Assembly (NCBI GenBank): GCA_025345505.1
Contig: JANVCC010000077.1
Location: 7,322,414 to 7,386,413 of the forward strand
Origin: Todiramphus chloris collaris
Taxonomy: Eukaryota > Chordata > Aves > Coraciiformes > Alcedinidae
Direction of reading: 5' to 3'
Length of the DNA: 64,000 nucleotides
Under the pieces are notes generated by a model. The model saw nothing but the letters and a program-made list of their open reading frames with translations, had not been told where the DNA came from and searched no databases. Below are positions 28,655 through 41,265 of this stretch, one piece after another. Both the position numbers and the translations under genes were made by a program. The first letter of the stretch is position 1, and the number at the start of each line of letters is the position of its first letter.

Positions 28655-29168
28655 ATTGGGAGTCTCTCCTCCCCTCTACTCTGCACTAGTGAGACCACAT
28701 CTGGAGTATTGTGTCCAGTTCTGGTCTCCCCAGTTCAAGAGGGACAGGGAAATACTAAAGAGAGTCCAACGGAGAGCTACAAAGATGGTTAAGGGACTGG
28801 AAAGTCTCTCTTATGAGGAAACGCCGAGAGCCCTGGGCCTGTTTAGCCTGGAGAAGAGAAGATTGAGGGGGGATCTTGATAATGTTTACAAATATCTGAA
28901 GGATGGGTGTCAAGTAGAAGGGGCCAATCCATTTTCAGTTGTGCCCTGTGATAGGACAAGAGGTAATGGTAGCAACGTTGAAACACAGCAAGTGACAGAG
29001 CCTGGAAGAGGCTGCCCGGAGAGGTTGTGGAGTCTCCTTCTCTAGAGACTTTCAGGATTCTCCAGGATCTGTTCCTGTGTGGCCTGCCCTGGGTGATCCT
29101 GTGCTGACAGGGGGGTTGGACTTGATGATGTCCACAGATCCCTTCCAGCCCCTACCATTCGATGATAA
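28655..29168 (+). mobile_element. CR1 LINE, 5'-truncated, 3' end of ORF2 plus 3' tail
   Basis: An open frame at 28656-29045 carries the C-terminal part of the CR1 reverse transcriptase protein, with the hallmark segment [15 protein letters not shown] followed by a charged stretch ending in [15 protein letters not shown]. The frame is intact for 129 codons, so this copy is younger than the other CR1 fragments here. The 3' end reads CTTCCAGCCCCTACCATTCG and GATGAT, the usual CR1 end with degenerate octamers. Known: CR1 elements insert by target-primed reverse transcription and are mostly 5'-truncated. This copy lacks the endonuclease and most of the RT, so it cannot move by itself. It lies in the same orientation as ATRNL1. 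Confidence 0.95.
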
Positions 29169-29233
29169 ATGACCAGAAGGTAGAAATAGCTGCTTCTTTC
29201 TTGTCTGAAATAGACAATGAGAAATTTAGGAGT

Positions 29234-29300
29234 AGGTGATGCACTGGATTTAGAGCACTTGACTGTTACCTCCGGAAGCTTAAGTTAAAACCCTGAACTA
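29234..29300 (+). repeat. tRNA-like remnant, probably from an old SINE
   Basis: The segment has tRNA order: a D-arm-like GCACTGGATTTAGAGC (A-box region), an anticodon-arm-like CTTGACTGTTACC, and a T-arm-like AAGTTAAAACCCT in the place of the B box (usual form GGTTCRANNCC). The ACTGTTA word resembles the anticodon loop of tRNA-Asn. The arms do not pair well enough for a working tRNA, and a degraded tRNA-derived SINE head is more likely. It begins 65 bases after the end of the CR1 at 28655-29168. Confidence 0.4.
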
Positions 29301-32300
29301 GGTCAGAAATGAAAATGAGATTTGTAGTGATGTACAGTGAAAAATTGGCACAGTGCATTACCTTTTTGCTAAGTACCTCTGTATTGTCTTTATGCTTTCT
29401 GCCCCACATTTTAAGACATTGTAGCAAGTTTAATGATAGACGTTTTATACACATATATAGCTCAGTAAATATAGTATATGTATATATTTATATAAAGTAT
29501 ATACCAATAAATAAAAATTCATAAGTAACTTTATCCTTTACTCATGTTAATCTTGTAATTCAGTCAAACATGCAGACTTTAACGTAAAACCCACTTGGAT
29601 TAAAATCTATTTTGAGCAGCGGTATGAAGTGAATAAAGTAAATAATATGTTAGAAAATACCCTTAAACATGTCACTTTTGGAACTGGAGGGCTGCTTTGT
29701 AGAAAATAAAGCCTAGAGATAAAAGCTCTAGAAATTAAAGAAACTTAAACTATAAACTTTACACAACCAAACAAAAACCACTAGGAGTAACATGTTACTT
29801 CTGGGTAATCTTAAAGTAATATAATCTATTCAGATACAGAACTTTCTAAATGTAACGCTAAAAATATGAATGTGATAGGATGAAAGTAAATAATAGGACC
29901 ACTTCAGCCTTTCCTTTTTTTGTCTTCTGTTACTTATTTCTTGGTAACTTTTGGCTGAAGTGAACACTGTACATTGGTAGAACAATGTGGTGTCTCCTTG
30001 CTTCCTGGCAGATTCTTTTCTAATTCCTTTTTGCTTCTAATAGTAGCTATCTGGATGGATGCATGAGGAAACTTTAGGACTACTGTTAATATTTGTCTGA
30101 TTAAAGACTGAATAGTCAGAAGTGTGAATATGTCAAAGCTTACTCTTTTTCTCAGAAAATGGGTAACCATGACATGAAACAGTCAGTGCAAGAACAGTCA
30201 GTGATTTGGGTAGATGGTCTGCCTCTTACTCAAAACAAGAATTATTTTTATACAGCTTTTTACTCTTTTGGATTTTATATGTAACGTAGCATTTGCAGCC
30301 AAAATTAAATGAGATAACAATACAGGGAAATACATGATGCTTGGTGTCTGTATCAAATGCCAACTTGGCTTTCTATCCAGTCATAGTTTTACGTAAAAGC
30401 CTATTTATATGCAGAATTTTTCATGACATCTGTGAACTAGCCTGGGCATTTCTAATAGAGTAGATGTCTGTCACGTATGATTTTGTCCAACCATGATAGT
30501 AAAATAGGAAATACCAAATGTGTGTATTACCCCAGATAAGAGAGATGAAGCTCCATTTCTTGAAGTTGTTTTCCAGGTCAGTGGAGGATACTGTGCTATT
30601 TGCAGTATCTTTTAAAAGGCACTGATTTCTGAGTTGAGATGAAGAGGACCACTGCCACCTGGAACATACTGGCAAGATTTAAACTGCTAATTGGTGTAGC
30701 AATTCTGTAGAAAATAAGCAGTTCACTGTTGAACTCTGTAAATTGACTCAATTCCACTCAATTAGAAACTTTCCATAAATATTACGTGTAAATTCATCTG
30801 TGCAAAACTAAATAGCATAAAAACTTTTTTTAGCTGTTGATAACTTCTAAATGATTGGGAGAGATACAGTACATATCAGTTTGGGTTTCTTAAAATGTAG
30901 CATTAACAGCCATCCTCCCTCTCCTCCAAATGCAAAGGTTTGCATTCAGAAAGTACTTTCTGACTTCTGTCTAAATCTCAGGAAAGCATATCTGCTGGTT
31001 TTCAATAACATGTGTACTTGGGTATCTGTGAACAATTCAGATGCAGTTTCTATGAATCTAGCTTTCCTCATCTCACAGAGAATTTTGTGCTTTCCAAGTT
31101 ATTTTTTACAAAAAGTTTGGTGGTTTTTTTTCCTGTTGGAGGAATAGTGGGACAATCACAGTTAGAGGTAAGGAGCAGTTTGAAGATAATCCAAGTAATT
31201 TGCTAAAAATCTTTGCGTGTGGTTCTATTCTTTTTACATTACGTGAGTAGCACTACTGAAAAATGGGAAGAATCCACCGAAGGGTAATAATGCATTTAAT
31301 GACAGATTTTCTGCTTCTCTTTTTGGAGTTCTGTAATTTCAAAATCTGGATTAATTTATGTAGGTTCAGAAATAAAGAAATACTTGACGCCAGTACAGAA
31401 AATGGTGTGCTTCTTTGTTAGATTCAAGGGAATCAGCTTTTTTTTTTTTTTTTTAGAGAGAATTATGGTTTATATTCACATATTTTTAAAGAACATACGT
31501 ATGTACTCTGAAGAACAATCTGAAAATAGAAGCCATCCTGACTTTCAAGACCTGTGCTATGAAGCTACACTTTCAGTAATGTCATTTTCCCATTTATGTA
31601 TTAAGCTGTTAAATGAAAATAGTCCAGTCATCTGTGGAGTGAGATTACTGTGCCCGTTCTTCACTACCTTCTCTCTTGTCTCGGCCTCTGTTCATCCCAA
31701 ATTATATTATTAATTTTGTCCATTGCCTCGCCCTGCTGAAAATAGAGCATTTTGACACATTCTGGTCTGGAAACTGAGAAAAATTCTCTACGTGCAGAAG
31801 TAGAAAGCACTTTTCTATCTGTATGTACAACCATATTCTGGGAGGAAGAGGTAAGTACCTCTAATTCACAGTGCAGCTGTCTGTCAACTGTCTAGTTCTA
31901 ACCAATGCAAATAATGGCATCATATTGTAATTGCTTGTATGACTTATTTTATAGCATACAGCATTAATGCAACTGTCATGATGGGGACCTTCTACACACC
32001 TGCACTTGAGTTTTACTTTTTGTTAGTACTCACTTGACGTTAGCGCTTTACAAGGTAAATGAGTAATATATATGAATAATCCAAAAACTGTTGACATAGC
32101 TGAGTAATAGAAAAATGGGTGTTAGGGAAAATGTAGGAGTTTTTAAAAATAACTTTGATAAATATATGCAAGTGGAATTTCATCTTTTTTTGGTAGAGTT
32201 CATTGACTTTTAAGCAGAATTTCTCACTATGCGTTGTGGCCAGGAATTACTGTCTTTTGAGTGAATGCTTATGTCACAGAAACAAAAATAGATTTTGCTG

Positions 32301-33432
32301 CTGAGAAAGTGATTATAAATGAAACTTTCTATGCAGCAAGTTCCAGATCATGCAAGCTGCATTGATCCCGTATAATATCGCCTGAAAAAAAGCGGTAGTG
32401 ACAGAATTGGATTCAAATTTCTACACTTCAGCAGGCAAAATTAACCCCAGTAAGATGAACTAGAATTATACCACTTTCTTCCTTCTGTGGAGGAAGTCAC
32501 AGGGAATGACAGGTTGTATACAAATCAGCATGCTTAAAGGCAGCTATTCTGCTACTTACGTTCAGGAGAAATGGCAACATTAAGGACGTTAAATAATTCT
32601 CTGGTTGCTGTGCTGGTCAGACTACAGCTGGGAGTAGTAGGTACCATTTTGAGATGCAGATGAACTAGAGAACTTCTATAGGAGGGAAGTGTAGTAAATC
32701 ACATGAGGAATGCTGGATTGAATTGCTAAATTTGGAGAAGAAAAGCCTGAAGGTAGATGCTTGTAAAAGGAAAGCAGACAGAGGAAGGGAATTACCTGTT
32801 TTTCAGGTCTGCTCTGAGTAGGACAGGAAGTAATGTCTTTAAGTCGTAGTATGAGAAAAATTGTTGGACATTTGTTAAAACTTTCTAACAATAAGGATAA
32901 GTCAGTACTAAAATAGTTTGCCTAACAAGATTGTAGACTTCTGTCATTGAAATTATTAATAACAGATTAGACAAGTAACCGTGAAGAAAGATTTCAGTAT
33001 GGTTGATCCTGCCTTGAGTAGATGATGGGGTGTGTTGTAACTGAATGGCAACTTTCAAGGAAAAAAGTCAAGTACTGCCTTGTACTGAGTGGGTACAAGA
33101 AAATCCTGAGGTAGTCTTGTAAGGTGTTTCTGTGGTAATTTTAATTTACCATAAAATAAATATTGATACTACCTTTAACGTTATTCTATTTTTTGCATCT
33201 AACTTGACTACCGAGTCTTTTATGAAGACTGTTGCCACATTTCCTTATTTCTGGTCACTTTATAGATTCCCTTTTAAGTCTCACAGTCCCACTCTCAGAT
33301 CCCCTCCTCTAACTGGACTGCCATGCTCTATGTTCTATGAATTTATAGAATATTGTGCAGCCTAAGGAAGGGAACACTTTGGTTTTTTTTAAACGTTTGT
33401 GTAATTGAAAATATAACGCTATAGTGAGATAC

Positions 33433-33515
33433 TGCATGGAAGTAGATGTTACTTCCATGCAAACAACTCCAAACATTCCAAAACAACTTCCATGGAATCA
33501 TTTCAGTTGTTTTGG
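33433..33515 (+). repeat. Two adjacent perfect inverted repeats (hairpins)
   Basis: Hairpin 1: arms 33433-33444 and 33450-33461 pair perfectly over 12 bp with a 5-nt loop (GATGT). Hairpin 2: arms 33478-33488 and 33505-33515 pair perfectly over 11 bp with a 16-nt loop. The word ACTTCCATG occurs in the right arm of hairpin 1 and, as ACTTCCATG, at the arm and loop of hairpin 2, so the two share sequence. Function unknown. Confidence 0.85.
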
Positions 33516-33644
33516 GGGCTGTTACAGAAATGTACTATAGAATAAAAGCCTTTCTCAGAAACAGTAAATTATGAAAAAAAACACCTGCTGAAGCTAAGTT
33601 AATGCTTTGCACCTATCAAAGATTACACCTCTACTAACTGTATT

Positions 33645-33686
33645 AAAAAAAAAAAAAAGACACAACCCCCCCCCCCCCAACCCAAA
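33645..33686 (+). repeat. Poly-A and C13 runs
   Basis: An A14 run is followed shortly by C13 (33666-33678). The C-run is a G-run on the minus strand. Low-complexity sequence. Confidence 0.85.
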
Positions 33687-33803
33687 CACTCATGAAAAAA
33701 TAGATTTCTGACACCTATATATAAGTTAAGCTTCTTGAAATACAGTATATGTTCTTATGGGGGGAAAAAAATTATATTGTAGCCTTCCTTTTACATTTCT
33801 GGA

Positions 33804-33842
33804 TTTTTTTTTTTTTTTTTTTTTTAATTTTTGTTTTTTTTT
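33804..33842 (+). repeat. Poly-T tract
   Basis: About 22 consecutive T, then AATTTTTG and a further T9. It could be the poly(A) tail of an antisense retroposed copy, but no such element is recognisable next to it. Confidence 0.85.
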
Positions 33843-36800
33843 AAATTAAATTAGAGAATGGAACGGTATTAATAAATTAAACAGTAGGGACTTGTTACAG
33901 AAGAAACTGGTAACTTTGTCAAGGGATAAAGTGGTGCCTATATGGATAAAGCATGCCTTTGAGTGGCCATGTGAAAAGCTGTCCCTACTGTTTCTAAATA
34001 TACGTTCTTCCACCAGTGGAAAGTGGTACGTAACAAGGATAGGAGTGTGATTGGCATATGCAGATATTTTTCTTAATGTATTAAATATTTATACTTCCTG
34101 ATTAGTCAGTGAAGAAAAAATTAGAACTACAGTATGTTCAGTATGTTCTGTTTTAATGCAGGTTGTGGAAAAAATGATTACCGAGGGGCTACAATAAATG
34201 TAAAAATGCAGGAAACTAAAATTCAAGTTCTTAGACTCTTAGTTAGGTGCTGATCAACGCTTTATTCTTGGAAAATAAAAGCCTGGTTTTGTGGGCTTTC
34301 AGAACATGTTGTTTTTCAGTTCTTCCCTTGGGCAAAAAAAAAAGGTGAAAAAAAATTTGGTATGAGAAATGGTCTCCATCTCTTTGTATTTCCTTCTGAC
34401 ATCTAATTTTAGTTTGGCCTGTAAGATAGTCTCCTTCCCCCGCCTCCCCTTCGTTCTTAATGTATTCAGCTGATCTCATCTGAGAGATGTGAAGAGCCTC
34501 TTTCCCTGTGTGAAGGTTAGGCACAAGATCTCAGGCTAGAAAGATTGCTCCTACTTGTGTTTACGAAGGATTTGATCTTATAAGTTTAGAAGCACAGTTA
34601 ATGATATTTATTTCTTTTTTTTTAATAGAACAAATTTTCATAAAAGATAAAAAGGAGTTGGAGCAAAATTTTGCAACAACGGAGGGAATAGTCCTCAACT
34701 GACACGGAAATACTGATATGAATTCATATAGCAAAATATGCTCTGTATCTTATATTCACATGGATCTGAAGCAGGAATTGCAAAGTAATCCAGCTTTTCA
34801 TAAAAGTCTGAATAGAAATGAGACACTAAGAAATGTAGAGATAAATGAACTTCTCCATAACCCCTTCTTTAATTTTACAGTGAATATTTGTAATATTTTG
34901 AATTTGCCTTATACTTTGTTTCTCTTAATATTACCTATATAATAAATCAGACCTCTGTCTGTCCATCTACCAGTAGTTTTGTCTATCTTCATCTTCCACT
35001 GGTGATAAAAAATACCCTATGACTTCTCTGCTTTAAATTAGTGCTTCTCTCTGAAAGATTTGAGAATACTGCCCTTTTACAAGAAGATACAGGATATGAC
35101 AGGACTGCATTTTTTATTTTACTTTTACTTTTTTTATATCTATAAATAGTGCAGCCAGGAAGGGCCATTTTAATAACCTGCTCTGACTTCTTATGTACTG
35201 CAGGCTGCAGATTTGATCTGACTACTCCTTCATTTTCCACCGATAATTTCTGACTGAATTAGAACACGCTTTTCTCTTTTCTTGAAATGCATCAGTCTTG
35301 GTTTAAAGTCTCTGCAGTGACAAATATAAGTGTTACTCCTGTGAATTCTAGCTCAATTATATTTGCCATTATTTTGTAACAGTGGTAATATTCCAGGGGA
35401 ATATAGATTTCCTTTTGTTTCATGTTCTGGTTGTCCTGTGTTGACTTCAGCCTTTAGCCCTTGCCTTTCTGGTATACGTCTGCTGGATGAAACAACCTAT
35501 AGTGCCACGGATCTTTCCCATAAGCTATTACTGACTGATTAGCTTGGTGTCACTGATCTTTCTGAGTGTCTTTAGCTCTGCTGCGCAGCATCCTGACTTC
35601 TTTCTGTAATTTGTTAGATCTGTTTTACAGTGTGCAGAGAAAGGAAACGTTCTCTTGGCATGCACCTCTAATTCTTTATAGGTTTTGATTACAATCCTGC
35701 CAAGTCAAAAAAAATATTGTTGTGTTTGTGAAAGCTGGCATGCAATTTAAAATGGCAATATACCACATCAGCTGCTCCTCTGTGTATTCTGTTGAGAAAG
35801 TTGGAGGTTAGGTATGATAAATGTGTGGTGCTTAAGCAGGCCACGCAAATTGTTCTGGCTGTCCCCTCATCCCTGAAGCTTTCTCAGCAGTGAGCAGGGT
35901 GCAGCACATAGTCATCATTCTGGCTATTCCACTTCTGTGACTGAAAAGCGTGTTGTCGTGTTGGCTCATCTGGGTTTTGATTATTTGACATGTTTGCTGT
36001 TAGTGAGAGAAGAAAACTATGTCTGTATAAATAGTATGTATAACTATGGTGTTACACGGTAGAGAATGTTGCCCTTGATTTGGTAAGAGCTTACGTGAAA
36101 ATAATACTGCTTATCTGTGTGTTCTTTGTGGGATTTGATAAAGGTTGGAAAGAAAAATTATGCAGAAAAGTTCTTGGCGTGAGTCAAGAAACTTAAAGCA
36201 ATACCTTTATGTCTTGCTATGTATCTGTTTTAAATACAACATCCCCTTTATCTTCCCATTTTCCACAACTGTTATTACAAAGCTACGGCACGCTCTTATT
36301 TATATTTTACTTTTTTTTTTTAGCAAAATGCCATAGCTGCTTCAAAGGCTATCTGCTCTTCTGAAAGAAAGTATTTATCAAAAAATTATCAGCCTAGGTC
36401 AAAAAGGGAAATTATTTGCACTTACTAGTGCCAAAGGACTGATGTAATAAAAATAACTCCATTGCATTATACAGTTACTATGGCGGCAGTGGTCATGGCT
36501 GCAAATGAGTACTTATTTCACACTTCTTGCAGCAAAATACATGTTCCATGGCTTCTAATATAAGACTTTACATCTAGATATAAACTGTATGACAACACTA
36601 AATTATTTGGATTGGAATTGCATTCATCTCTGCCTTTTTAAAAAAAGGTTTAATGACTTCAATCTCTTACACACTTACATAGCAAAGGTGATTACTGGAG
36701 CAGATCCTAAGGTTCTACTAGGGGCCAAGCATCAGCATTAGCTTGATTTCAGAATCAGTCACTTGAAACTGCCAAGTTCTAAGTGGATATTATGTTCAGC

Positions 36801-37234
36801 ATTGTCCAAACAACATAATTAATATGTAAAGAAGCCAGACATAACCCTGAAAAAACTATTTCTCCTGAGTATAAATGTGAAAGTGTACCTTTACCTGAAA
36901 TAACTGGTATTTCTCAACAGAAAGAAATGTTGGGAACTTAAACCACCTATGTCTCTTGCTTTCTTCAAGCAAAAGTTTTCTGTGGCCTCGTAGCTGGCAG
37001 GACTGTGGTTAGCCTTTCCCCGTGGCCATCGCTGTGGCTTCTCCAGTGTGGGGCAAGGGAGGAGGGGGGGTTACCAGCTGTGCCTCATGGTTCATTGCTT
37101 TGGTTCTGAGCTGCACCAGCATTTGTATAGTGCTTACCAGGAACCATTGCTTTTGGGGAGTGCTGTACTGAAGAATTCAGACAAGCTCTGTGTATTGGGT
37201 TTTATTAGGGAAATTTTCTGACTGAAGTATATGG

Positions 37235-37298
37235 TGGTGGTTTGGTTGTTGTGGGTTTTTTTTTTGTTTTTTTTTTTTTTTTTTGTTTTTTTTTTTGT
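37235..37298 (+). repeat. T-rich tract with isolated G
   Basis: GGTGGTTTGGTTG followed by T-runs of about 12, 18 and 12 separated by single G. Low-complexity sequence. Confidence 0.85.
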
Positions 37299-38479
37299 CA
37301 CCATCTGTTGCTTATGTTTCCAGCTGTTTTAACTGCTTTTCTTCTTTTTTTTTTCATTCAGAAACAAAATGAAATCAGTACGGGTTTTATGTCTTGAAAA
37401 TGTTTTGAAGTACTATTGTTTGGACAGCTCCCCATATTAGATAGCTTTGTCCCATTTCAAGAAAAGGAAAGTGCAGATAAAACAAGATCTTCAAACCACT
37501 AGCAATTTGAACAGAGTGGCTGATGGTGTGCCTAACAAAGTGAAGCTAGTTCTTACAGGACAGGTGAAGGAATTTATTTAAAAACCTAAGAGTTGGCACA
37601 GACCTGGTCTCATAGATTCTCCTTTCTTGCTGCTTTGTTTTAATTTCCTTTCAACACGTTTATTTTTGGAATTACAGACCTCTGTTAATGAGTATGCAAT
37701 TAGTGTTTGATATGAGTTGAAGTGTAAATAATTTACAGTGGATGTGGTAGTGAGTGGTTTTTAAAGTTAGCTTCAAAGGTAGTAGGATGGCAGATATTGA
37801 ATTCCTGTTCAGCTAGACTCCCGGTCAGAAAATGTAGCTTTGACTTTGTTGGCTTGTTTATCATTGCCTCTGGACTTAGATCTAGCATATTGATTTACCA
37901 AAAAACCTGAAACAAAACAGAAAAACCCAACTGCTTCTTTTTTATTATTCAGTGATACTTATTCTTGATGACTCTTTCCACGCTGTAGTGAAAAGAAATG
38001 AGCATTTCTGAGTGTTTTTTATATTTGTTACTTTAACATGTTAAAGAGCAGGATGGTCAGTTTTTCCAGAGGAATAAGGCCACCAGAGATGTGTGTTAAG
38101 GCCTGAATTATAGAACATAATTATAAAGAATGTAGAAAATGGGGTAAATATTGAGGTCATGGTGTGCTGAAGATACTAAGCTCTTTCAGAAAGCTTTGAT
38201 GGTAATAGATTATTGAATTTCATCTCCTATTTTATCACTCTGTATAGATTAATGTGAAGTAATATATATGAACAGAGTAAAAAGGTTACATTTCTACATT
38301 AAATGAATTTCTGTATGTAATGGATCTTGAACTATCTATTATCACTCAGAAAAAAGTTATAGAAGCTAGCTGTGCTTAAAATGTCAGCACAGTAGTTGTT
38401 GAAAGAGCAAATAACATGTTAGCATGGGAATAGAGAACAAGGTGGAAATCATTATTATGCTACTGTACAGATTCATGGT

Positions 38480-39110
38480 TCACTTGCACCTTGCATATGA
38501 TAGGCTGGTCTCTGTGTTGCATCCCAGAAAAGGTATAGGAGACTAGAAAAGGTATATGAAATACTGTCAGTGGGGATGATGGAACATATTAATTCCATAT
38601 GAGAAACAACTAAATGAAGAAGGATTTCTGGGGTTGGAAAAGGGATGGTGGAGAGAAGGGAGGGAAACAATACAAGTCATTACATTTTGAGAGGGCTAAA
38701 GCATGCGATCTAATCAGCATCTCATCCAATACCAGACTGAGGATGTCAGATGCAATTGCCAAAAGGTAGGCTCAGAACAAAACCAGTTGAGAGGACTCTT
38801 CATAGATGTGTGGAAATCATTGCTGCAGGACATTCGAGATCCTGCAAATTGACGTGGGCCAGCTCCTAAGGGAAACATTAACTCCAAACCAATATGAAAG
38901 CACAACCTCTGGCTGAGAATGTCCCTGAGCTGCAAGCTGTTGACGGTGGTACAGAGAGTATCTGTAGGGATTTGAATCCTTTCCTGGTATCCACTGTGGA
39001 CCACTGTCATAGACAGAGTACTGGGCTATGTTGGCATTTGCGTCTGACCTTTTGCAGCTGTTCCTATGCGTTTTATTTCTGCTTAGTTCAGTGTTGTTCT
39101 GCTTTCCCAT
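38480..39110 (+). mobile_element. Old, diverged CR1-type LINE fragment, + orientation
   Basis: Segments recall the 3' part of old CR1/L3-type LINEs in the right order. First come words like TTCCATATGAGAAACAACTA and GGGTTGGAAAAGGGATGG near 38595-38650, then TGTGTGGAAATCATTGCTGC near 38809-38828. Last is a tail with CCACTGT and ATAGACAGAGTACTGGGCTA near 39000-39030. The latter motif is typical of the 3' ends of ancient sauropsid CR1 copies. No intact frame remains. It ends about 500 bases before the first CUB exon. Subfamily and exact borders are not determined. Confidence 0.55.
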
Positions 39111-39624
39111 GTCTCGTTACTGACTAGGAATAAGAGAGACACAGACTGGCAGATATGCTTATTTAAATTTATAATTTATGCTTTAATTTCTCTTGATCTG
39201 CAACAATTTTCCCACTGCTGCTGTGGTCTAATTTCAGAAGAAAGATGTAAAGCAATGGCAGAAGAAACAAACCAGTCAAACCAAAATACACTTAAACAAA
39301 AAACACTTTACATTGGCTTGGATCCATGTAATGTGAAGGATAATTTAAATTATATATAGTATTTGCTTACTTCTGAACTAGAAAAATTAGAAGTCTTGTT
39401 ATTGCCTAGGGGAAGAAAGCACATCAGTGATAGAGGATAATCAGAACTCTGGTTTTTATAAGCAAAAATAGTGTGGCAAGAAATATGAAAAGAGGCTTAG
39501 CTCTTCCCCCATCACCAATTTTCTTTCCACCCTGAAAGAATCTATTGGCATGTTCATGATGTGTGTTTCTGTTTGGTTGTCTCTGCTTCATTACAGCACT
39601 TTTTTTTTTTTTTTTCTCTTGTAG

Positions 39625-39708
39625 GTTAACAGAACCTTCTGGATATTTAACAGATGGACCAATAAACTATAAATATAAAACGAAATGCACATGGTTAATT
39701 GAAGGATA
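39625..39708 (+). CDS. ATRNL1: ATRNL1 exon a (presumed exon 2), start of CUB domain
   Basis: 84-nt internal exon, phase 2 at both ends. The acceptor is a long T-tract then CTCTTGTAG, and the donor is GTAAGT after GGATA. The first base (g) completes a codon from the upstream exon. 27 full codons follow (residues 1-27), starting LTEPSGYLTDGP and ending TWLIEG, and the last two bases TA begin Tyr28. This is the linker after the first EGF-like region and the first strand of the CUB domain, including its first cysteine (Cys21). Because the length is a multiple of three with matching phases, skipping it would keep the frame but remove the CUB start. Identity to ATRNL1 is by recognition; the residues here are among the most conserved in the family. 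Confidence 0.95.
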
Positions 39709-41057
39709 GTAAGTATTCATTTTCATAGCTTAAATTTTCTGATCATTTAGTACAACATATTCTGGAAATCTAAATAAATCCTCATGTAGAAACTGCATCT
39801 GGATACAATATAAACAGTCTGGGGTTGGATTTGTGGTATGTGTGTGGGTTTTTTTAATGTTTTTGTTTTGTTTTGGGTTTTTTTGTTTGTTTAAATGTTA
39901 CAAAGATTAAAAAAAATATATAAATTTGAAGTAGGATTTTCAGGATTGCTCAGAGTTGGCCAAATTCCATTTTCATTCAAATTGCTGGCAAAAGTGAGGC
40001 TGACATTGGAGTTTGGCCAGTGCTTCAAGCTCTCAAAACCTTATGATAAATTTGTTGCCTGTTTGAGTACCTTTACATAAGTTCCAAATGTGGTTACAGA
40101 ATTCTGTTAGTAAACTCATTATCTTACTTTCCAGTGGTAAATCAGGAATAGCTTCAAGTACAAGATGCTGCCAGTCTAATGGTGATTCCTCAGTTACACA
40201 TTGCTCAAAAGTTAGTGCTTCCATGAAGTGTTCTTTTTGGGGTTTTTTTTGCGTTCTAGTTTTCCTCATGTATTTAATTTTAGAATCCTATTGCACCCAC
40301 AGTTTATACAGTTTAGATGTCTTGTGCCTTTCACTAATTTTTCAGTTCATGTGGCACAGAAACAGAGATATGCACAAAGAAATAATGAGATGTGCATCAG
40401 TATGGCTAGCTGTTTAAAGGCATAGATTTATTAAAGTCCCATTTCAGTGGGACTTTTTTTCCCCATAGATTATGGGTCAGAATTTTGCTGAAAAATTTAT
40501 CTAGGTCCATCTTCTACTAATATTCTGTAAGAAAATTACCTGCTTCTGTATTTCTGTGCTGTCATAATCTCAATTACCTGTCATTGCAGTTCAATAATGA
40601 TCCATCCAATCTAATTTGGGTCTGTTTATATGCAGATAGTAATTTAAACACAACAGCAATGAAGTTATGGGTAGCTTGCAAAATAATTTCAGTAGAAGCT
40701 TCAGTATCTAGGTAACTAGGCTATAGCTGAGTATCTTCCTGACATAGCTTCACTTCTCTTTTTACCCAAGTTAGTTTGGGAATATTTGCACTGCACCACA
40801 CTATGTTAAAGTGGAAAAATGCCTCTGGGCTGTATAGAAACTGTGCTTTGAAGTTGGTCTTACTCTGTTCCTCCTCTTTGCAGGAGGTGGTAGAGTGGGT
40901 AGCTGGAGGAAACAGTATGCTGCATAGTATGTGGAAAAGTAAGGCAACTGAGTAACATAGTGCAAAATGTCAACACATAAGGAAATCACATATGTATAAA
41001 TTCAATATTCAATCTTAAAATGAACAAAATGCTATCTCCAAATGATCTCTCTCTCTC

Positions 41058-41078
41058 AAAAAAAAAAAAAAAAAAAAA
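41058..41078 (+). repeat. Poly-A run (A21) preceded by (CT)n
   Basis: Uninterrupted A21 directly after CTCTCTCTC. Simple repeat. Confidence 0.88.
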
Positions 41079-41245
41079 GCAGCATATGTTTTCTAAACTG
41101 ACAAACTGCAGTTGAGCCTGGCAGAGAAGTATATTTAGGAGTCTTCTAATTTTGTCATATGAGAAAATTCCCCTTTCAGAAATCTTACAGACCCCATCTG
41201 GATCTCTACCAAAAAATGGTGAAATCTGACTCGCAGGTGTCAGAT

Positions 41246-41265
41246 GGGGGGGGAAGGGGGGAGGG
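41246..41265 (+). repeat. G-runs: G8 AA G6 A G3
   Basis: Three guanine runs on the sense strand of the intron. The first is long enough to supply two G-tracts of a G-quadruplex. Confidence 0.85.

Larger units (their letters stand above)
29301..38479. other. Intron (presumed intron 1), 3' part, no gene seen
   Basis: AT-rich intron DNA without recognisable coding sequence. Noted separately are a pair of hairpins at 33433-33515, A/C-rich and poly-C runs near 33645-33690, a poly-T run at 33804-33842 and a T-rich tract at 37235-37298. Around 29465-29500 there is an irregular TATA-rich stretch. A somewhat GC-richer patch near 36985-37140 was not assignable. Confidence 0.78.

Noticed and set aside
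28656..29045. Host protein-coding gene for the 129-codon frame
   Set aside because: It is the C-terminal reverse transcriptase segment of a CR1 LINE.
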